Positions 9,008 through 18,483 of a DNA stretch of 64,000 nt are shown piece after piece. How positions within the stretch are numbered: position 1 is the first letter of the stretch; each line of letters starts with the position of its first letter. This DNA comes from Akkermansia massiliensis (GTDB lineage: Bacteria > Verrucomicrobiota > Verrucomicrobiia > Verrucomicrobiales > Akkermansiaceae): contig NZ_JAMGSI010000001.1 in the NCBI RefSeq assembly GCF_023516715.1, forward strand, positions 744,001 through 808,000, in the 5' to 3' direction. Below the pieces are notes generated by a model. That model searched no databases. It was not told the DNA's origin and saw only the letters and a program-made list of their open reading frames with translations. Made by a program: the position numbers and the translations under genes.

Positions 9008-9865
9008 TCAGCCGAGGGTGTAACGGGTCCCCCTGGCGGAACGGGCGGCGGCTTTGGAGCTCTTCACTGTCTTGCGGACTGCCGTCCGCTTGTGGGGAGA
9101 GGCTTTCTTCCCGGCGGCCGCGGTCTGCTTGCGGGAAAGGGCTACGGCGGGAGGACGGGATGCCCGGCGGCGGTGGGAAATGATGGAAGCCGTGTTGGCA
9201 TTCTCCATGAAAGACGGTGCGGAAGCCATGACCAGCAGGGAGGAATCCTGCGTTTTTTCCGCCTGGGCCAGAGCTTTCAGGGAAGCGTCTATGGAGCAGC
9301 GTTCGATCACGACGGGATCCCCGGTCCGGAGCAGGTTGAAGGCTTCGTACACGTCATTGCTTTTCATCCGCACGCAGCCGTAGGAGGCGGGCGTGCCGAT
9401 GGTGCGTTCCTCTGCCGTTCCGTGGATGTAAATCAGGCGGGAGTGGGCGTTCCGGTTGCGGCCTTCCAGCCCTTCCAGCCACATGATGCGGGTGACGATG
9501 GGGTCGCGGCCCGGAGAATTGGGGGCCACGCATTCCCCGGTGGGCTTGCGGCTTTTAAACACCATGCCCTTGGGCTGTCCGGTGCCGATCTTGGAGGCGA
9601 TGCGGTGGGCGCCCAGCGGAGTGCGGCAGCTCCCCTTCCTGTCGCCCAGACCGAATTTGGAAGTGCTGATGGGGTAGGTTTTTACGACGTGTCCGTTGCG
9701 CATGACGGCCATTTTCTGGTCCCTGACGCTAACGACGGCGCCATCCTTGACGATGGCGGTGGGCTGGTAGTCCGGACGGGAGCAGGATACCAAGGCGCCG
9801 AACACCGCGAAGGCGGCGCCGGCGAGTTGAATCAGGCGTACTGCTTGCGAGAGAGGCGCAGGCAT
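9008..9865 (-). CDS. L,D-transpeptidase (YkuD family), predicted lipoprotein
   Basis: This is a cell-wall cross-linking enzyme or a protein that anchors others to peptidoglycan. The YkuD catalytic block is complete: HGTAEE, then GTPASYGCVRMKSNDV, with the nucleophilic Cys in SYGCVRM. A hydrophobic N-terminus ending ALVSCS looks like a lipoprotein signal with a Cys near residue 28. The last 60 residues are rich in Arg, Lys, Ala and Ser, which could contact the wall or outer membrane. It starts 10 bp after the end of the GT2 gene on the same strand, suggesting shared transcription. Confidence 0.9.
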   Translation of the reverse strand: MPAPLSQAVRLIQLAGAAFAVFGALVSCSRPDYQPTAIVKDGAVVSVRDQKMAVMRNGHVVKTYPISTSKFGLGDRKGSCRTPLGAHRIASKIGTGQPKGMVFKSRKPTGECVAPNSPGRDPIVTRIMWLEGLEGRNRNAHSRLIYIHGTAEERTIGTPASYGCVRMKSNDVYEAFNLLRTGDPVVIERCSIDASLKALAQAEKTQDSSLLVMASAPSFMENANTASIISHRRRASRPPAVALSRKQTAAAGKKASPHKRTAVRKTVKSSKAAARSARGTRYTLG

Positions 9866-9875
9866 GGGAAAGGTG

Positions 9876-11393
9876 TCAGTTCTTGGCTTTGGCAGTTTGT
9901 TTGGCGGGCAGCAGGTTGGAGATCATGCGGCCCAGGGAGCAGAACCCCGTGTAGTAGAATCCCAGGAAGGGAATCATCAGGATGGGGGAAAGGTAATGGC
10001 CCTGGCGGATCATGATGATGATCAGGTTCAGGAAGAAGGTGCCGCAGGCGATTTCCAGGACGGGGATGACGACGGACTTGATGGCCCTGTACCCGTTGCG
10101 CTTGAGCTGGGAGACATGCTGCCTGTTTTCCTTCTGGTCCACCCCGTACTTGGGCGTGCGGACGAAGGCGGACTGATGGCCGAAGATGGCTTCCAGAACG
10201 GCCTTGGCGTTGTTCACCGCCATGCCCACGCTCAGCGTGAGGAGAAGCGGCAGGTAGGGCAGCTCCTTCCACCAGGATTTGGGGCGCACCACGATCTGGG
10301 CGCTCATGTAGAAGATGCAGACGGCCACGCTGGTCATGAAGAACAGGGCCACGTTCACGAACCACATGAAGACCGTTTCATTTTCCGGGATGCGCTGGGT
10401 GCAGATGGGGTACACCAGGAAGCAGAGCAGGGCCAGGAGCAGGTAGGAATAATTGCAGGTAAGGTGCGTGGTGGCCTCCACCTTGGCCTTGAGGGGAGCC
10501 TTGGAGCGCCAGATGTCCAGCAGGATTTTCTGGCAGACCTGGATGGAGCCCTTGGTCCAGCGGTGCTGCTGGGACTTGAACCCGTCCATGTCCACGGGGA
10601 GTTCCGCCGGGGTGACGACATCGTTCAGGTAAATGAAGCGCCAGCCCTTGAGCTGGACGCGGTAGGAAAGGTCCATGTCTTCCGTCAGGGTGTCATGGGA
10701 CCAGCCGCCCGCATCCCCGATCACGCACTTGCGCCACATGCCGGCGGTGCCGTTGAAGGTGAAGAAACGCCCGGAACGGTTGCGCGCCGTCTGCTCCATG
10801 GCGAAGTGGCCGTCCAGGTACATGCCCTGCACGCGGGTGAGAAGGTTGTATTCCCGGTTGATATGGCCCCAGCGGGTCTGGACGAGGCCCACGCCTTCAT
10901 CCGTGAAGAAATGGATGGTTTTTTGCAGAAGGTCCGGTTCCGGAACGAAGTCGGCGTCCAGAATCAGCAGGAATTCGCCCTTGGCCACCTTGGTGGCCGC
11001 TTCCAGCGCGCCGGCCTTGAAGCCCGTGCGGTCCGTGCGGTGGATGCAGACGGCGTCAAAGCCGCGGGCCTTCAGTTCCTCCACCTTGCGGTAGCACTGT
11101 TCCGTGGTGTCGTCTGTGGAATCGTCCAGAATCTGGATTTCCAGCTTGTCCTGAGGATAATCCAGAGCGGCTACGGATTCCAGAAGGCGGTCCACGACGA
11201 ACTTCTCATTGAACATGGGGAGCTGGACCGTAACGACGGGCAGTTCCTGGAAGCGGGACTTGGGCTGGGGCTTGTTGTTGCGGTTCTTCCAGTACAGGTA
11301 AACGATGCTCAGGCGGTGAAAGCCGTATCCGGCTAGGCCGACGAGAACCAGAAGATAGCACAGGAGCCAGATAAAATTGTAATTTAAAGACAT
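9876..11393 (-). CDS. Family 2 glycosyltransferase, cellulose-synthase-like membrane protein
   Basis: This 505-residue processive-type GT2 probably polymerises or transfers sugars at the inner membrane. The GT-A motifs appear in order: VVTVQLPMFNE, ILDDSTDDT, the DxD in LILDADFVPE, TEDMDLSYR, and QQHRWTKGS as the QxxRW acceptor motif. A hydrophobic segment at the N-terminus (IWLLCYLLVLVGLAGYGF) and several after residue 300 give the usual membrane topology. The size matches glucomannan/cellulose-synthase-like enzymes. No BcsB/C partner is adjacent. Sugar specificity cannot be read. Confidence 0.9.
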   Translation of the reverse strand: MSLNYNFIWLLCYLLVLVGLAGYGFHRLSIVYLYWKNRNNKPQPKSRFQELPVVTVQLPMFNEKFVVDRLLESVAALDYPQDKLEIQILDDSTDDTTEQCYRKVEELKARGFDAVCIHRTDRTGFKAGALEAATKVAKGEFLLILDADFVPEPDLLQKTIHFFTDEGVGLVQTRWGHINREYNLLTRVQGMYLDGHFAMEQTARNRSGRFFTFNGTAGMWRKCVIGDAGGWSHDTLTEDMDLSYRVQLKGWRFIYLNDVVTPAELPVDMDGFKSQQHRWTKGSIQVCQKILLDIWRSKAPLKAKVEATTHLTCNYSYLLLALLCFLVYPICTQRIPENETVFMWFVNVALFFMTSVAVCIFYMSAQIVVRPKSWWKELPYLPLLLTLSVGMAVNNAKAVLEAIFGHQSAFVRTPKYGVDQKENRQHVSQLKRNGYRAIKSVVIPVLEIACGTFFLNLIIIMIRQGHYLSPILMIPFLGFYYTGFCSLGRMISNLLPAKQTAKAKN

Positions 11394-11528
11394 GCGGGGC
11401 TTGCAAAGGGTGTTTGGTATCTTTTTGCGTCAGGCGCGGGGGATTTCCTTGACGTGACGCCCGTATAAGACACCATAGGGCGAGAGTCAAGACATATTCC
11501 GTTTTGCTTAACCTTTTTGAGTGTTGTT

Positions 11529-12425
11529 ATGAAGAGATTGTATGTGCTGGCAGCGGCTGTATCCGTCACGGGGGGAATGGCGTTTGCCGCCCCGAAGGAA
11601 AATGCCCCGGAGAAGGAGGAAGCCGTACTGGATGTGCAGACGCCGCCCGGCAAGCAGGACAGGCAGGGTCAGCCGGCCATTCCGGAACGCCTGCTGGACG
11701 ACTCCCACATGAATGAGGAGCTGGGCATCAACGAATTTACCGCGCCGTCCATCCGCAAGATTTTTGAAGACCTGGAAGGGCTGCCGGAAATTCCGGAGAA
11801 CGTGGCGCTGCGCGCGCGTCCCGAACGCCCCCCCATGGACCGCTGCTCCCTGGCTCTCCAGCTTGGCGGCATGATGGCGGACGGCTTTGTGATCGTGCAG
11901 TGCGGCAAGATGAACGAAGTGAAGCCCATTGCGCTGGACCTCTCCAGCTATGCGAAGGCCATCGGAGCCGGGGAACGGGTGAACCGCCATGCCGCCAGCC
12001 TGCTGAAAAATGCGGAAGACGGGGATTTGAGCAGTTTCAAGAATAATCTGGCCCTGATTCAGTCCGACGTGGAACAGGAGCTTGCCTCCCTGCGGGATTC
12101 CGACATGGCGAACCTGATTGGCCTGGGAGGATGGATACGCGCCCTGGATGCCGCTACCGCGGCGCTGGATAACAAGTTTGCGGAGGACAAGGCGAAGGTC
12201 ATCTTCCAGCCGGACGTGCCGGAATACTTCCATTACATCCTGGACGGGGTGGAGCCGGAAATGAAGGAACGCCGGGACATTGCAAAAATCATGAACCTTC
12301 TGACGACCTTGCAGGAGCAGATGACGCTGGCTCCGGACGCCAAGCCCACCAAGGCGGGCGTGGAAGCCATCCGCAAGACGACGCTGGAGCTGATGAAGGC
12401 GGCCCTGGCTCCCGTGGAATCATAA
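11529..12425 (+). CDS. Exported protein of unknown function
   Basis: This protein of about 298 residues starts MKRLYVLAAAVSVTGGMAFA, a clear Sec signal peptide with cleavage likely before APKENAP. I prefer this ATG at 11529 over one four codons upstream because it places the basic residues at the very N-terminus. The mature part is alpha-helical and acidic with no recognisable catalytic motif and no further membrane segment. It is divergent from the GT2 gene and 18 bp upstream of the ApaG-domain gene, with which it may be co-transcribed. Confidence 0.72.
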   Translation: MKRLYVLAAAVSVTGGMAFAAPKENAPEKEEAVLDVQTPPGKQDRQGQPAIPERLLDDSHMNEELGINEFTAPSIRKIFEDLEGLPEIPENVALRARPERPPMDRCSLALQLGGMMADGFVIVQCGKMNEVKPIALDLSSYAKAIGAGERVNRHAASLLKNAEDGDLSSFKNNLALIQSDVEQELASLRDSDMANLIGLGGWIRALDAATAALDNKFAEDKAKVIFQPDVPEYFHYILDGVEPEMKERRDIAKIMNLLTTLQEQMTLAPDAKPTKAGVEAIRKTTLELMKAALAPVES

Positions 12426-12443
12426 TTCCTCTCCGGTTCCCGT

Positions 12444-12821
12444 ATGGTTCTCCCCCTCCTGACCAGCCTGGAAGTGCGGCTCACGCCGCGCAGCCTGTAT
12501 TCACGGGATGAAAAGCTGGAGCGGCTGGTCCGTGACGACGGGCGCATTCCCGTGCCCTACAATGTGAGCATCCGCAATACGGGGGAAGGCGCCGTGCGCA
12601 TCATCGGTAAAAAGTGGACCGTCCGTTCCCATGAAGACGGCACGCAGGTGATTGAAGGGGATGAACTGTTCGGTTCCCGCCCCCTGTTGTGCCAGGGGCA
12701 GATATTTGCGTTCAACGGCCTCCAGATGCTGCGCCTTCCTGCGCGCATCCAGTTAACTCTTCTTGTGCGTGACGAGGCCGGGATTCTTTATCATACGGAC
12801 CCTGTCAGCCTTAAATGGTGA
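12444..12821 (+). CDS. ApaG-domain (DUF525) protein
   Basis: This 125-residue protein consists almost entirely of an ApaG-type beta-sandwich. The strands VPYNVSIRNTGEGAVRIIGKKW and the glycine-containing turn before the DGTQVIEGDELFGSRP stretch follow the family pattern, where the consensus reads roughly GxGVVGEQP. The family binds nucleotides or pyrophosphate-containing ligands, but its role is unclear. The gene is followed directly by a strong hairpin terminator at 12825-12859. Confidence 0.75.
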   Translation: MVLPLLTSLEVRLTPRSLYSRDEKLERLVRDDGRIPVPYNVSIRNTGEGAVRIIGKKWTVRSHEDGTQVIEGDELFGSRPLLCQGQIFAFNGLQMLRLPARIQLTLLVRDEAGILYHTDPVSLKW

Positions 12822-12824
12822 AAT

Positions 12825-12859
12825 AAAAAAGCCCTGCATGAAATTGCAGGGCTTTTTTA
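12825..12859. terminator. Bidirectional intrinsic terminator
   Basis: A perfect stem (AAAAAAGCCCTGCA and its complement) closes on a short loop and is flanked by A and T runs on both sides. It terminates the ApaG unit and could also serve minus-strand transcription. Confidence 0.9.
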
Positions 12860-12871
12860 TAGCGATTAATG

Positions 12872-12960
12872 ATGAGAGATCAGAGAGTAGGGAAAGAATG
12901 AGCGGACCAATGTCCGGAAGTTGAAATAATTAATCTCTACTCACTACTCTCTACTCACCG
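12872..12960. repeat. Heptanucleotide tandem repeats with inverted copy
   Basis: Three tandem 7-mers, CTACTCA, CTACTCT and CTACTCA, lie at 12937-12957. AGAGAGTAG at 12882-12890 is the inverse complement of CTACTCTCT at 12944-12952, so the block could fold. The same style of 7-bp units recurs at prophage late-gene junctions. Confidence 0.7.
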
Positions 12961-12968
12961 CCATCGGC

Positions 12969-15900
12969 TTAGCCTTCTTCGTCATCCCCGTGGTTGAGGA
13001 TGAAGTTCAGGTCGTCAATGCCCAGGCTGGAGGTGAAGCCCTCGTCACCCAGCACGTTGGCGACGAGCTGGTTCTTCTGATGCTGGAGGATGCGGATTTT
13101 TTCTTCCACGGAGTCCTTCGTCAGCAGGCGGTAGGCGATCACCTTGTTCTTCTGGCCGATGCGGTGCGTACGGTCAATGGCCTGGCTTTCCACAGCCGGG
13201 TTCCACCACGGATCATACAGGACCACGTAGGAGGCGGAAGTAAGGTTGAGGCCGGCGCCCCCGGCTTTCAGGGAAAGCAGGAAGACGGACGGGTCCTTGG
13301 TAGTCTGGAATTTTTCAATTTCCCCGCGGCGGTCCTTGGTCTGGCCGGTAAGGTAGTTAAGCGGCCTGTTTTCCGCTTCCAGCCGGTTCTTGATAATTTC
13401 CAGCATGGAGACGAACTGGGAGAAGACGAGCACCTTGTGCCCTTCCTCCCGGAGCTGGTCCAGCAGGTAGAACAGGGCGGTCATCTTGGCGCTGTCTTCC
13501 TTGGCGTACTTGGGGTCCACCAAGCCGGGGTGGCAGCAGATCTGGCGCAGGCGCATGAGGCCCTGCAGGATGGCGAAGCTGTTTTTCTTGACGGATTCGT
13601 CTGAATCCAGGCCGAGCAGGGCCTGCTGGATGCGGCGGAGTTCCGCCTTGTACAGCTGGCTCTGGATGCCTTCCATCTTGGCGTACACTTCTTCTTCCGT
13701 CCTGGGGGGCAGGTCCTTCGCCACCTGTGATTTGGTGCGGCGCAGCAGGAAGGGTTTCAGGCGCGCGGCCAGGCGGTTCTGGCTCTGCGGGTCCTTGCGC
13801 TTGTCAAAGCGCTTCTTGAAGTAGGAACGGGAACCGAGAACGCCGGGCATGGAGAAGGCCATGAGGGACCACATGTCCAGCAGGCGGTTTTCAATGGGCG
13901 TGCCGGAAAGGACCAGGCGGTTGTAGGAGACGATTTCACGGGCGGCCTTGGCCGCCTTGGAGTCCGGGTTCTTGATCTGCTGGCCTTCGTCCAGGATGAC
14001 CGTGAGCCACTTGATCTGGTTGAGGGTTTCTCCGCAGACGCGGAGCTGGGCGTAGTTGACCACGACCATATCGTAATTCTTCCGGATGTCGTCCAGATTG
14101 GCCTGATCCTTGCTGCGGATGACGAGTACGCGCACGCCGGGAGCGAATTTCTCCGTTTCCCCGGCCCAGACATCCAGCACGGACTTGGGGCAGACGATGA
14201 GTACCGGAGGAACGGCGATTTTCTTCTTGGATTTGTTTTTGCGCGCGAATTCCTCACGCAGCCAGAGCACGTAAGTGATGGATTGGATGGTTTTGCCCAA
14301 ACCCATGTCGTCCGCCAGAATGCCGCCGAAGCCGTTCGTGGCCAGATAGGCCAGGAAGTGGAAGCCGTCCACCTGGTACGGGCGCAGGGTGGCCTGAAGC
14401 TGGGAGGGAACGTCCGGCTTGACATCGATCTTGATTTCCGCGGTGCGGTCCTTGATGCGTTTCCAGGCCTTCGGGTCGAACACTTCCGCGGCCTTCGGGT
14501 CCGCAAGCTGCATGGCGTGCATGCGGTGGGTTTCCCCGGAAAGGTCGAAGGGGTCCAGGCCCAGGCGGGTGACGGCGTCGCGCTGGTCGTTGTCCAGCTT
14601 GATTTCCAGGCGCATCCAGCCTCCGTCGTCCATACGGACGTAGCCGCCTCTGGCGGCGACCAGGGCGCGGATTTGTTCCTTGGAAAGCTGGACGCCTTCC
14701 ACGTCAATGACGATGCGGAGGTCAAACCAGTCAATCTCCTGGTTAACTACTTCAAACCGCACGGCGGCGGCCACCGGGTCCGCCAGCAGCGTCTTGAGCT
14801 TGTCATCCATGTTGACGGTCAGCTCTTCCGGGAGCTGCTTGGCCCACTCCGCAAATTTTTCAGGGAACTGCCGGGTAACGCGGGCCTTGAAGGCGCCTAC
14901 CTGGGGATCATAGGAGAAGCCCATTTCTTCCAGCAGGCCGGGAATGGGATAGAGGTGCTCCCGGATGAAGCGCAGCAGGGCTTTGTTTTTCATGGGCTCC
15001 TGGTGAGCGACGTCCCAGCCGTCCTTGCCGAGTTTTTCCGTGCGGTAGCCGGAAGCGTCCCTGGCGCTTACTTCACAAAGCACGTGTTCCGTTTCCGCGG
15101 AGGTGAGGCCGCGGACGATCTTCATGTCAAAGGTGCCGCGCAGGTCGATGTCCACCACGCGGTCCTCCATGCTGGGGGGCAGGGAAGCGCCGATCTTACG
15201 GAGGAACTCCACCCCTTCAAGGCTGTCGATGACCTGCTTGGGAATGGAATAGCGGGGTTCCACTTCCGTGCTCTCCAGCCAGCGGGGGGGACCCGGAAAC
15301 ACGGTTTCGTCAGACTGGTACAGCTCCTGCTGGCCGGGAAGCTGGCGGACGGAGTGGGAGACGTTGATGCCGGTGGACGTGGCGAGCTGGAGGGCGTAGC
15401 AGTCCGGCTCAATGGGGTCGTCCTGGCAAATCCACTTGAGCGGTTCGTCCACCACCTTGAAATAATTTTCATCCAGGTTCACCAGGTAGCCTTTCAGGGC
15501 GGGCTGGTGGAAAAGCTTGTTCATCAGGGCGCACGCGGCTTCCTGGTCCAGGTCCAGCGTCAGGGCGTCTTCTGCACGGGCGTAATCGGACAGGGACACA
15601 AGGAGGATTTCCGTCTGGGCATCCATGCGCACGGCAGCGCGTTCATGCAGGTTTTCCAGATGTTCCAAATCCTGCTTTTCCCGGACGGGAATCCAGTCCT
15701 GCTTCAGGGAATGGCGGTATTCGAAATGGCCCTCGTTGATGGTGGAAACGAGCCTCATGAACAGCTCTCCGCGGGGCGGCTGCGGGGGCCGTTCATTCAC
15801 GGACTGGATGCGGTCATACCAGGTGCCTACTTCACGGGAACGCTCCCATTCGTGAATCTTGCGCTGAACTTTTTCCAGATCCGTGATGGATTCCATGAAT

Positions 15901-16484
15901 TCCGGGTAGGGCAGGCGCCTCTTGTTGAAGGCATAGGCGATGTAATTCCAGAATTCAAGGATGTTCGTGGGAGGCACGGGCCACAGCTCCAGCGGGTCAT
16001 AGCTGACGATTTCCCAGCGGGGATTCAGGCGCACCATGTCATGGTCATGGATTTCCTGCTCAATGGCGAAACGGCGGTAGCGCTTCTCCAGCTTGCTGAC
16101 GTAATCCGCTTCCTTGTCATCCAGTTCGCGGCCCAGCTTCTCTTCCAGAATATCCAGCAGGGGAACGTCGTTAAGTTCGTTCGGGGACTCCGGAAGATCC
16201 TGGCCGCGGTACATGCGTTCCAGCATGGCGGCGTACATGGCCGCTCCGGCCAGATCCTCGTCTTCCGTGGAGCATGCCCCGAACCACCTGTTGCCCTGGA
16301 GGCGGAGGTTCACGCGGTGTACGCCGTGCGCATCTTCCACACGGCCCTGAATATACAAATGATTGCCAAAGATTTGCGTAACCGCTCCGTCTTTCTGGAG
16401 CTTCTCGCCGCGCAGACGGATTTCTTCCGGAAAGGCATTGAGAAAGTTCAGGGTAGCCCTATCCGGGTTAAGTGCCATGCTCAT
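12969..16484 (-). CDS. SNF2-family DNA helicase/translocase
   Basis: This 1171-residue ATP-dependent DNA translocase carries a C-terminal Swi2/Snf2 motor. Motif I is ADDMGLGKT at about residue 720 and motif II is ILDEGQQIKN, with DEGQ replacing DEAH as in many bacterial homologues. Motif III is LSGTPIEN, motif V is LKAGGAGLNLTSA and motif VI is QAIDRTHRIGQ. The first 650 residues form a large N-terminal region, beginning with a segment that resembles a degenerate SWIM-like domain. It is monocistronic. The start is ambiguous between MSMALNPDR and MALNPDR. It probably acts in chromatin or transcription-complex remodelling; the target is unknown. Confidence 0.92.
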   Translation of the reverse strand: MSMALNPDRATLNFLNAFPEEIRLRGEKLQKDGAVTQIFGNHLYIQGRVEDAHGVHRVNLRLQGNRWFGACSTEDEDLAGAAMYAAMLERMYRGQDLPESPNELNDVPLLDILEEKLGRELDDKEADYVSKLEKRYRRFAIEQEIHDHDMVRLNPRWEIVSYDPLELWPVPPTNILEFWNYIAYAFNKRRLPYPEFMESITDLEKVQRKIHEWERSREVGTWYDRIQSVNERPPQPPRGELFMRLVSTINEGHFEYRHSLKQDWIPVREKQDLEHLENLHERAAVRMDAQTEILLVSLSDYARAEDALTLDLDQEAACALMNKLFHQPALKGYLVNLDENYFKVVDEPLKWICQDDPIEPDCYALQLATSTGINVSHSVRQLPGQQELYQSDETVFPGPPRWLESTEVEPRYSIPKQVIDSLEGVEFLRKIGASLPPSMEDRVVDIDLRGTFDMKIVRGLTSAETEHVLCEVSARDASGYRTEKLGKDGWDVAHQEPMKNKALLRFIREHLYPIPGLLEEMGFSYDPQVGAFKARVTRQFPEKFAEWAKQLPEELTVNMDDKLKTLLADPVAAAVRFEVVNQEIDWFDLRIVIDVEGVQLSKEQIRALVAARGGYVRMDDGGWMRLEIKLDNDQRDAVTRLGLDPFDLSGETHRMHAMQLADPKAAEVFDPKAWKRIKDRTAEIKIDVKPDVPSQLQATLRPYQVDGFHFLAYLATNGFGGILADDMGLGKTIQSITYVLWLREEFARKNKSKKKIAVPPVLIVCPKSVLDVWAGETEKFAPGVRVLVIRSKDQANLDDIRKNYDMVVVNYAQLRVCGETLNQIKWLTVILDEGQQIKNPDSKAAKAAREIVSYNRLVLSGTPIENRLLDMWSLMAFSMPGVLGSRSYFKKRFDKRKDPQSQNRLAARLKPFLLRRTKSQVAKDLPPRTEEEVYAKMEGIQSQLYKAELRRIQQALLGLDSDESVKKNSFAILQGLMRLRQICCHPGLVDPKYAKEDSAKMTALFYLLDQLREEGHKVLVFSQFVSMLEIIKNRLEAENRPLNYLTGQTKDRRGEIEKFQTTKDPSVFLLSLKAGGAGLNLTSASYVVLYDPWWNPAVESQAIDRTHRIGQKNKVIAYRLLTKDSVEEKIRILQHQKNQLVANVLGDEGFTSSLGIDDLNFILNHGDDEEG

Positions 16485-16787
16485 AATATCAGACTGTCAT
16501 ATAAAAATTGGAAACAAGCGTTCCTTGTAAAGGGACGCTACAGGTCTATGCACTTTACTATGGCACAAAAGGCGGATTAGAGCAACTATTCTCTGAAAAT
16601 AATTCCAACGGATGTTTGAAATAATGGTTATCTTATTGAAGGCAATAGCATTATATTCTCGGAACGGCGGCTGTTTTTTGAAGAAAAAGAACGTATTTTA
16701 TTATGTTGGAAAGAACGGATGTCAGCCTTGCGTAACATGTGTTCTTGACACGTTCGCTATAAAAGGGTCTTTTATGCCTGAAATTTT
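16485..16787. other. AT-rich intergenic region between SNF2 gene and Lrp-type regulator
   Basis: About 300 bp with lower GC than its surroundings. It should contain the divergent promoters of both genes. A small imperfect hairpin (AGCGT/ACGCT) lies near 16513-16534. A TTGACA at 16744 followed by TATAAAA is too closely spaced to call a sigma-70 promoter. I see no convincing gene in it. Confidence 0.4.
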
Positions 16788-17273
16788 ATGTCCACTGCAT
16801 CACTTCTACAGTTACTGGCGACTCAAGCCCGCTTGAGCGATGGCGAATTGGCCGAACGTCTTGACATGACTGAAGAAGCCGTTCGAGCCCAGCGGGAGCA
16901 GTGGGAAAAGGAAGGCGTGATTCTGGGCTACCAGGCGGTGGTAAATGAGGAATACGAACACGACAGCAGGGTAGCGGCCTTCATTGAAGTAAAAATGACG
17001 CCCGAACGCGATGGCGGCTTTGACCGCCTGGCGATGCGCATCTCCCGTTTTGACGAAGTCTCCTCCTGCTATCTGGCGAGCGGCGGCTTTGACCTGCTGG
17101 TGCTGGTGGAAGGAAAAAGCATGCGTGACATTGCCCGGTTTGTGGCGGAAAAACTGTCTACGCTGGAAGGGGTGCTGTCCACTTCCACGCACTTCCATCT
17201 GAAAACCTACAAGAAAAACGGCTGTGTGTTCGAGGCCCCCGCGCAGAATGAACGCCTGGCTGTTGCTCCGTAA
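16788..17273 (+). CDS. Lrp/AsnC family transcriptional regulator
   Basis: A 161-residue regulator with an N-terminal winged helix-turn-helix (RLSDGELAERLDMTEEAVRAQREQWEKEGVI split over residues 15-45). It is followed by a RAM/AsnC ligand-binding ferredoxin-like domain (AFIEVKMTP, SCYLASGGFDLLVLVEG, LSTLEGVLSTSTHFHLK). Such proteins sense amino acids and usually regulate an adjacent gene. Here the aminotransferase starts 28 bp downstream on the same strand, so it is the likely target and operon partner. Confidence 0.92.
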   Translation: MSTASLLQLLATQARLSDGELAERLDMTEEAVRAQREQWEKEGVILGYQAVVNEEYEHDSRVAAFIEVKMTPERDGGFDRLAMRISRFDEVSSCYLASGGFDLLVLVEGKSMRDIARFVAEKLSTLEGVLSTSTHFHLKTYKKNGCVFEAPAQNERLAVAP

Positions 17274-17300
17274 GTCCCTGCCGACACGAAAGAAATCATC

Positions 17301-18470
17301 ATGAACTGGCAGAACAAAATTGCGGAGCAGGTAAGCTCCATCCCCCGTTCCGGCATCCGGGAATTCTTTGACCTAGTCACGGGACGGACGGACATCATCT
17401 CCCTGGGCGTAGGGGAACCGGACTTCGTTACCCCCTGGAACATCCGGGAAGCGGCCATTTACTCCCTGGAAAAGGGGCACACCTCCTATACCTCCAACTA
17501 TGGACTGGAATCCCTGCGCCGTTCCATCGTCAAATACGTGGACGGCTTCTTCCATGTGAAATACGATCCCCTGCATGAAGTGCTGGTGACCGTGGGCGTG
17601 AGCGAAGCCATTGATCTGGCGCTCCGTGCCATTCTGAACCCGGGGGACGAAGTTCTTTACCATGAACCCTGCTATGTCTCCTATGCTCCCAGCGTGAACA
17701 TGGCCTATGGCGTGGCTACTGCCGTGCCCACAAGCAAGCAGGACCTTTTCGCCCTTAACCCGGCGGTGCTGGAAGCCGCCATTACACCGCGGACCAAGGT
17801 GCTGATGCTCAATTTCCCCACAAATCCGACCGGGGCCGTGGCCCCTGTGGAAACCCTTCAGGAAATTGCCCGCATCTGCATCAAGCACGATCTCATCGTG
17901 CTGACGGATGAAATCTACAGCGAGCTGCGCTACGACGGCAAGCCGCACGTTTCGATAGCCTCGCTGCCTGGGATGAGGGAACGCACCCTGCTGCTGCACG
18001 GCTTTTCCAAGGCGTTTGCCATGACGGGCTTCCGCCTGGGCTATGCCTGCGGACCGGAGCCGCTCATCTCCGCCATGATGAAAATTCATCAGTACTCCAT
18101 GCTCTGCGCTCCTATCACCTCCCAGGAAGCGGCCATTGAAGCATTGCAAAACGGAACCTCCGCCATGATGAAAATGAGGGAAAGCTACCGCCAGCGGCGC
18201 GATTTCCTGGTGAAGCGCTTCAACGAAATAGGCTTGGACTGCCATTTGCCCGGCGGCGCATTCTATGTCTTCCCGGACGTCTCCAAATTTGGACTCACCA
18301 GCAAGGAATTCGCTACGCGCCTGCTGATGGAAGAGCAGGTGGCCGCCGTGCCCGGTACCGCTTTTGGTGCAAGCGGGGAAGGCTTCCTGCGCTGCTGCTA
18401 TGCGACTGCCTTTGACCAGATCAAGGAAGCCTGCAACCGCATGGAGCGTTTCGTGAAAACTCTTTCCTGA
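17301..18470 (+). CDS. Class I/II PLP-dependent aminotransferase
   Basis: This 389-residue aminotransferase belongs to the AspC/PatA-like fold-type I group. It has the N-terminal SLGVGEPDFVTP, the NFPTNPTGAV segment, the Asp of LTDEIYSELRYD and the Schiff-base lysine in HGFSKAFAMTGFRLGYACG at Lys237. The C-terminal Arg region is in the segment EGFLRCCYAT. The preceding Lrp-type regulator suggests amino-acid responsive control. The amino acid substrate cannot be told from sequence. Confidence 0.93.
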   Translation: MNWQNKIAEQVSSIPRSGIREFFDLVTGRTDIISLGVGEPDFVTPWNIREAAIYSLEKGHTSYTSNYGLESLRRSIVKYVDGFFHVKYDPLHEVLVTVGVSEAIDLALRAILNPGDEVLYHEPCYVSYAPSVNMAYGVATAVPTSKQDLFALNPAVLEAAITPRTKVLMLNFPTNPTGAVAPVETLQEIARICIKHDLIVLTDEIYSELRYDGKPHVSIASLPGMRERTLLLHGFSKAFAMTGFRLGYACGPEPLISAMMKIHQYSMLCAPITSQEAAIEALQNGTSAMMKMRESYRQRRDFLVKRFNEIGLDCHLPGGAFYVFPDVSKFGLTSKEFATRLLMEEQVAAVPGTAFGASGEGFLRCCYATAFDQIKEACNRMERFVKTLS

Positions 18471-18483
18471 CCCCTCCGCGTCC

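Noticed and set aside
14283-16580. Large plus-strand frame over the SNF2 gene
   Set aside because: Antisense shadow. The SNF2 frame holds all helicase motifs.
16744-16766. Sigma-70 promoter upstream of the Lrp gene
   Set aside because: TTGACA and TATAAA are only 7 bp apart, too close for a standard promoter.
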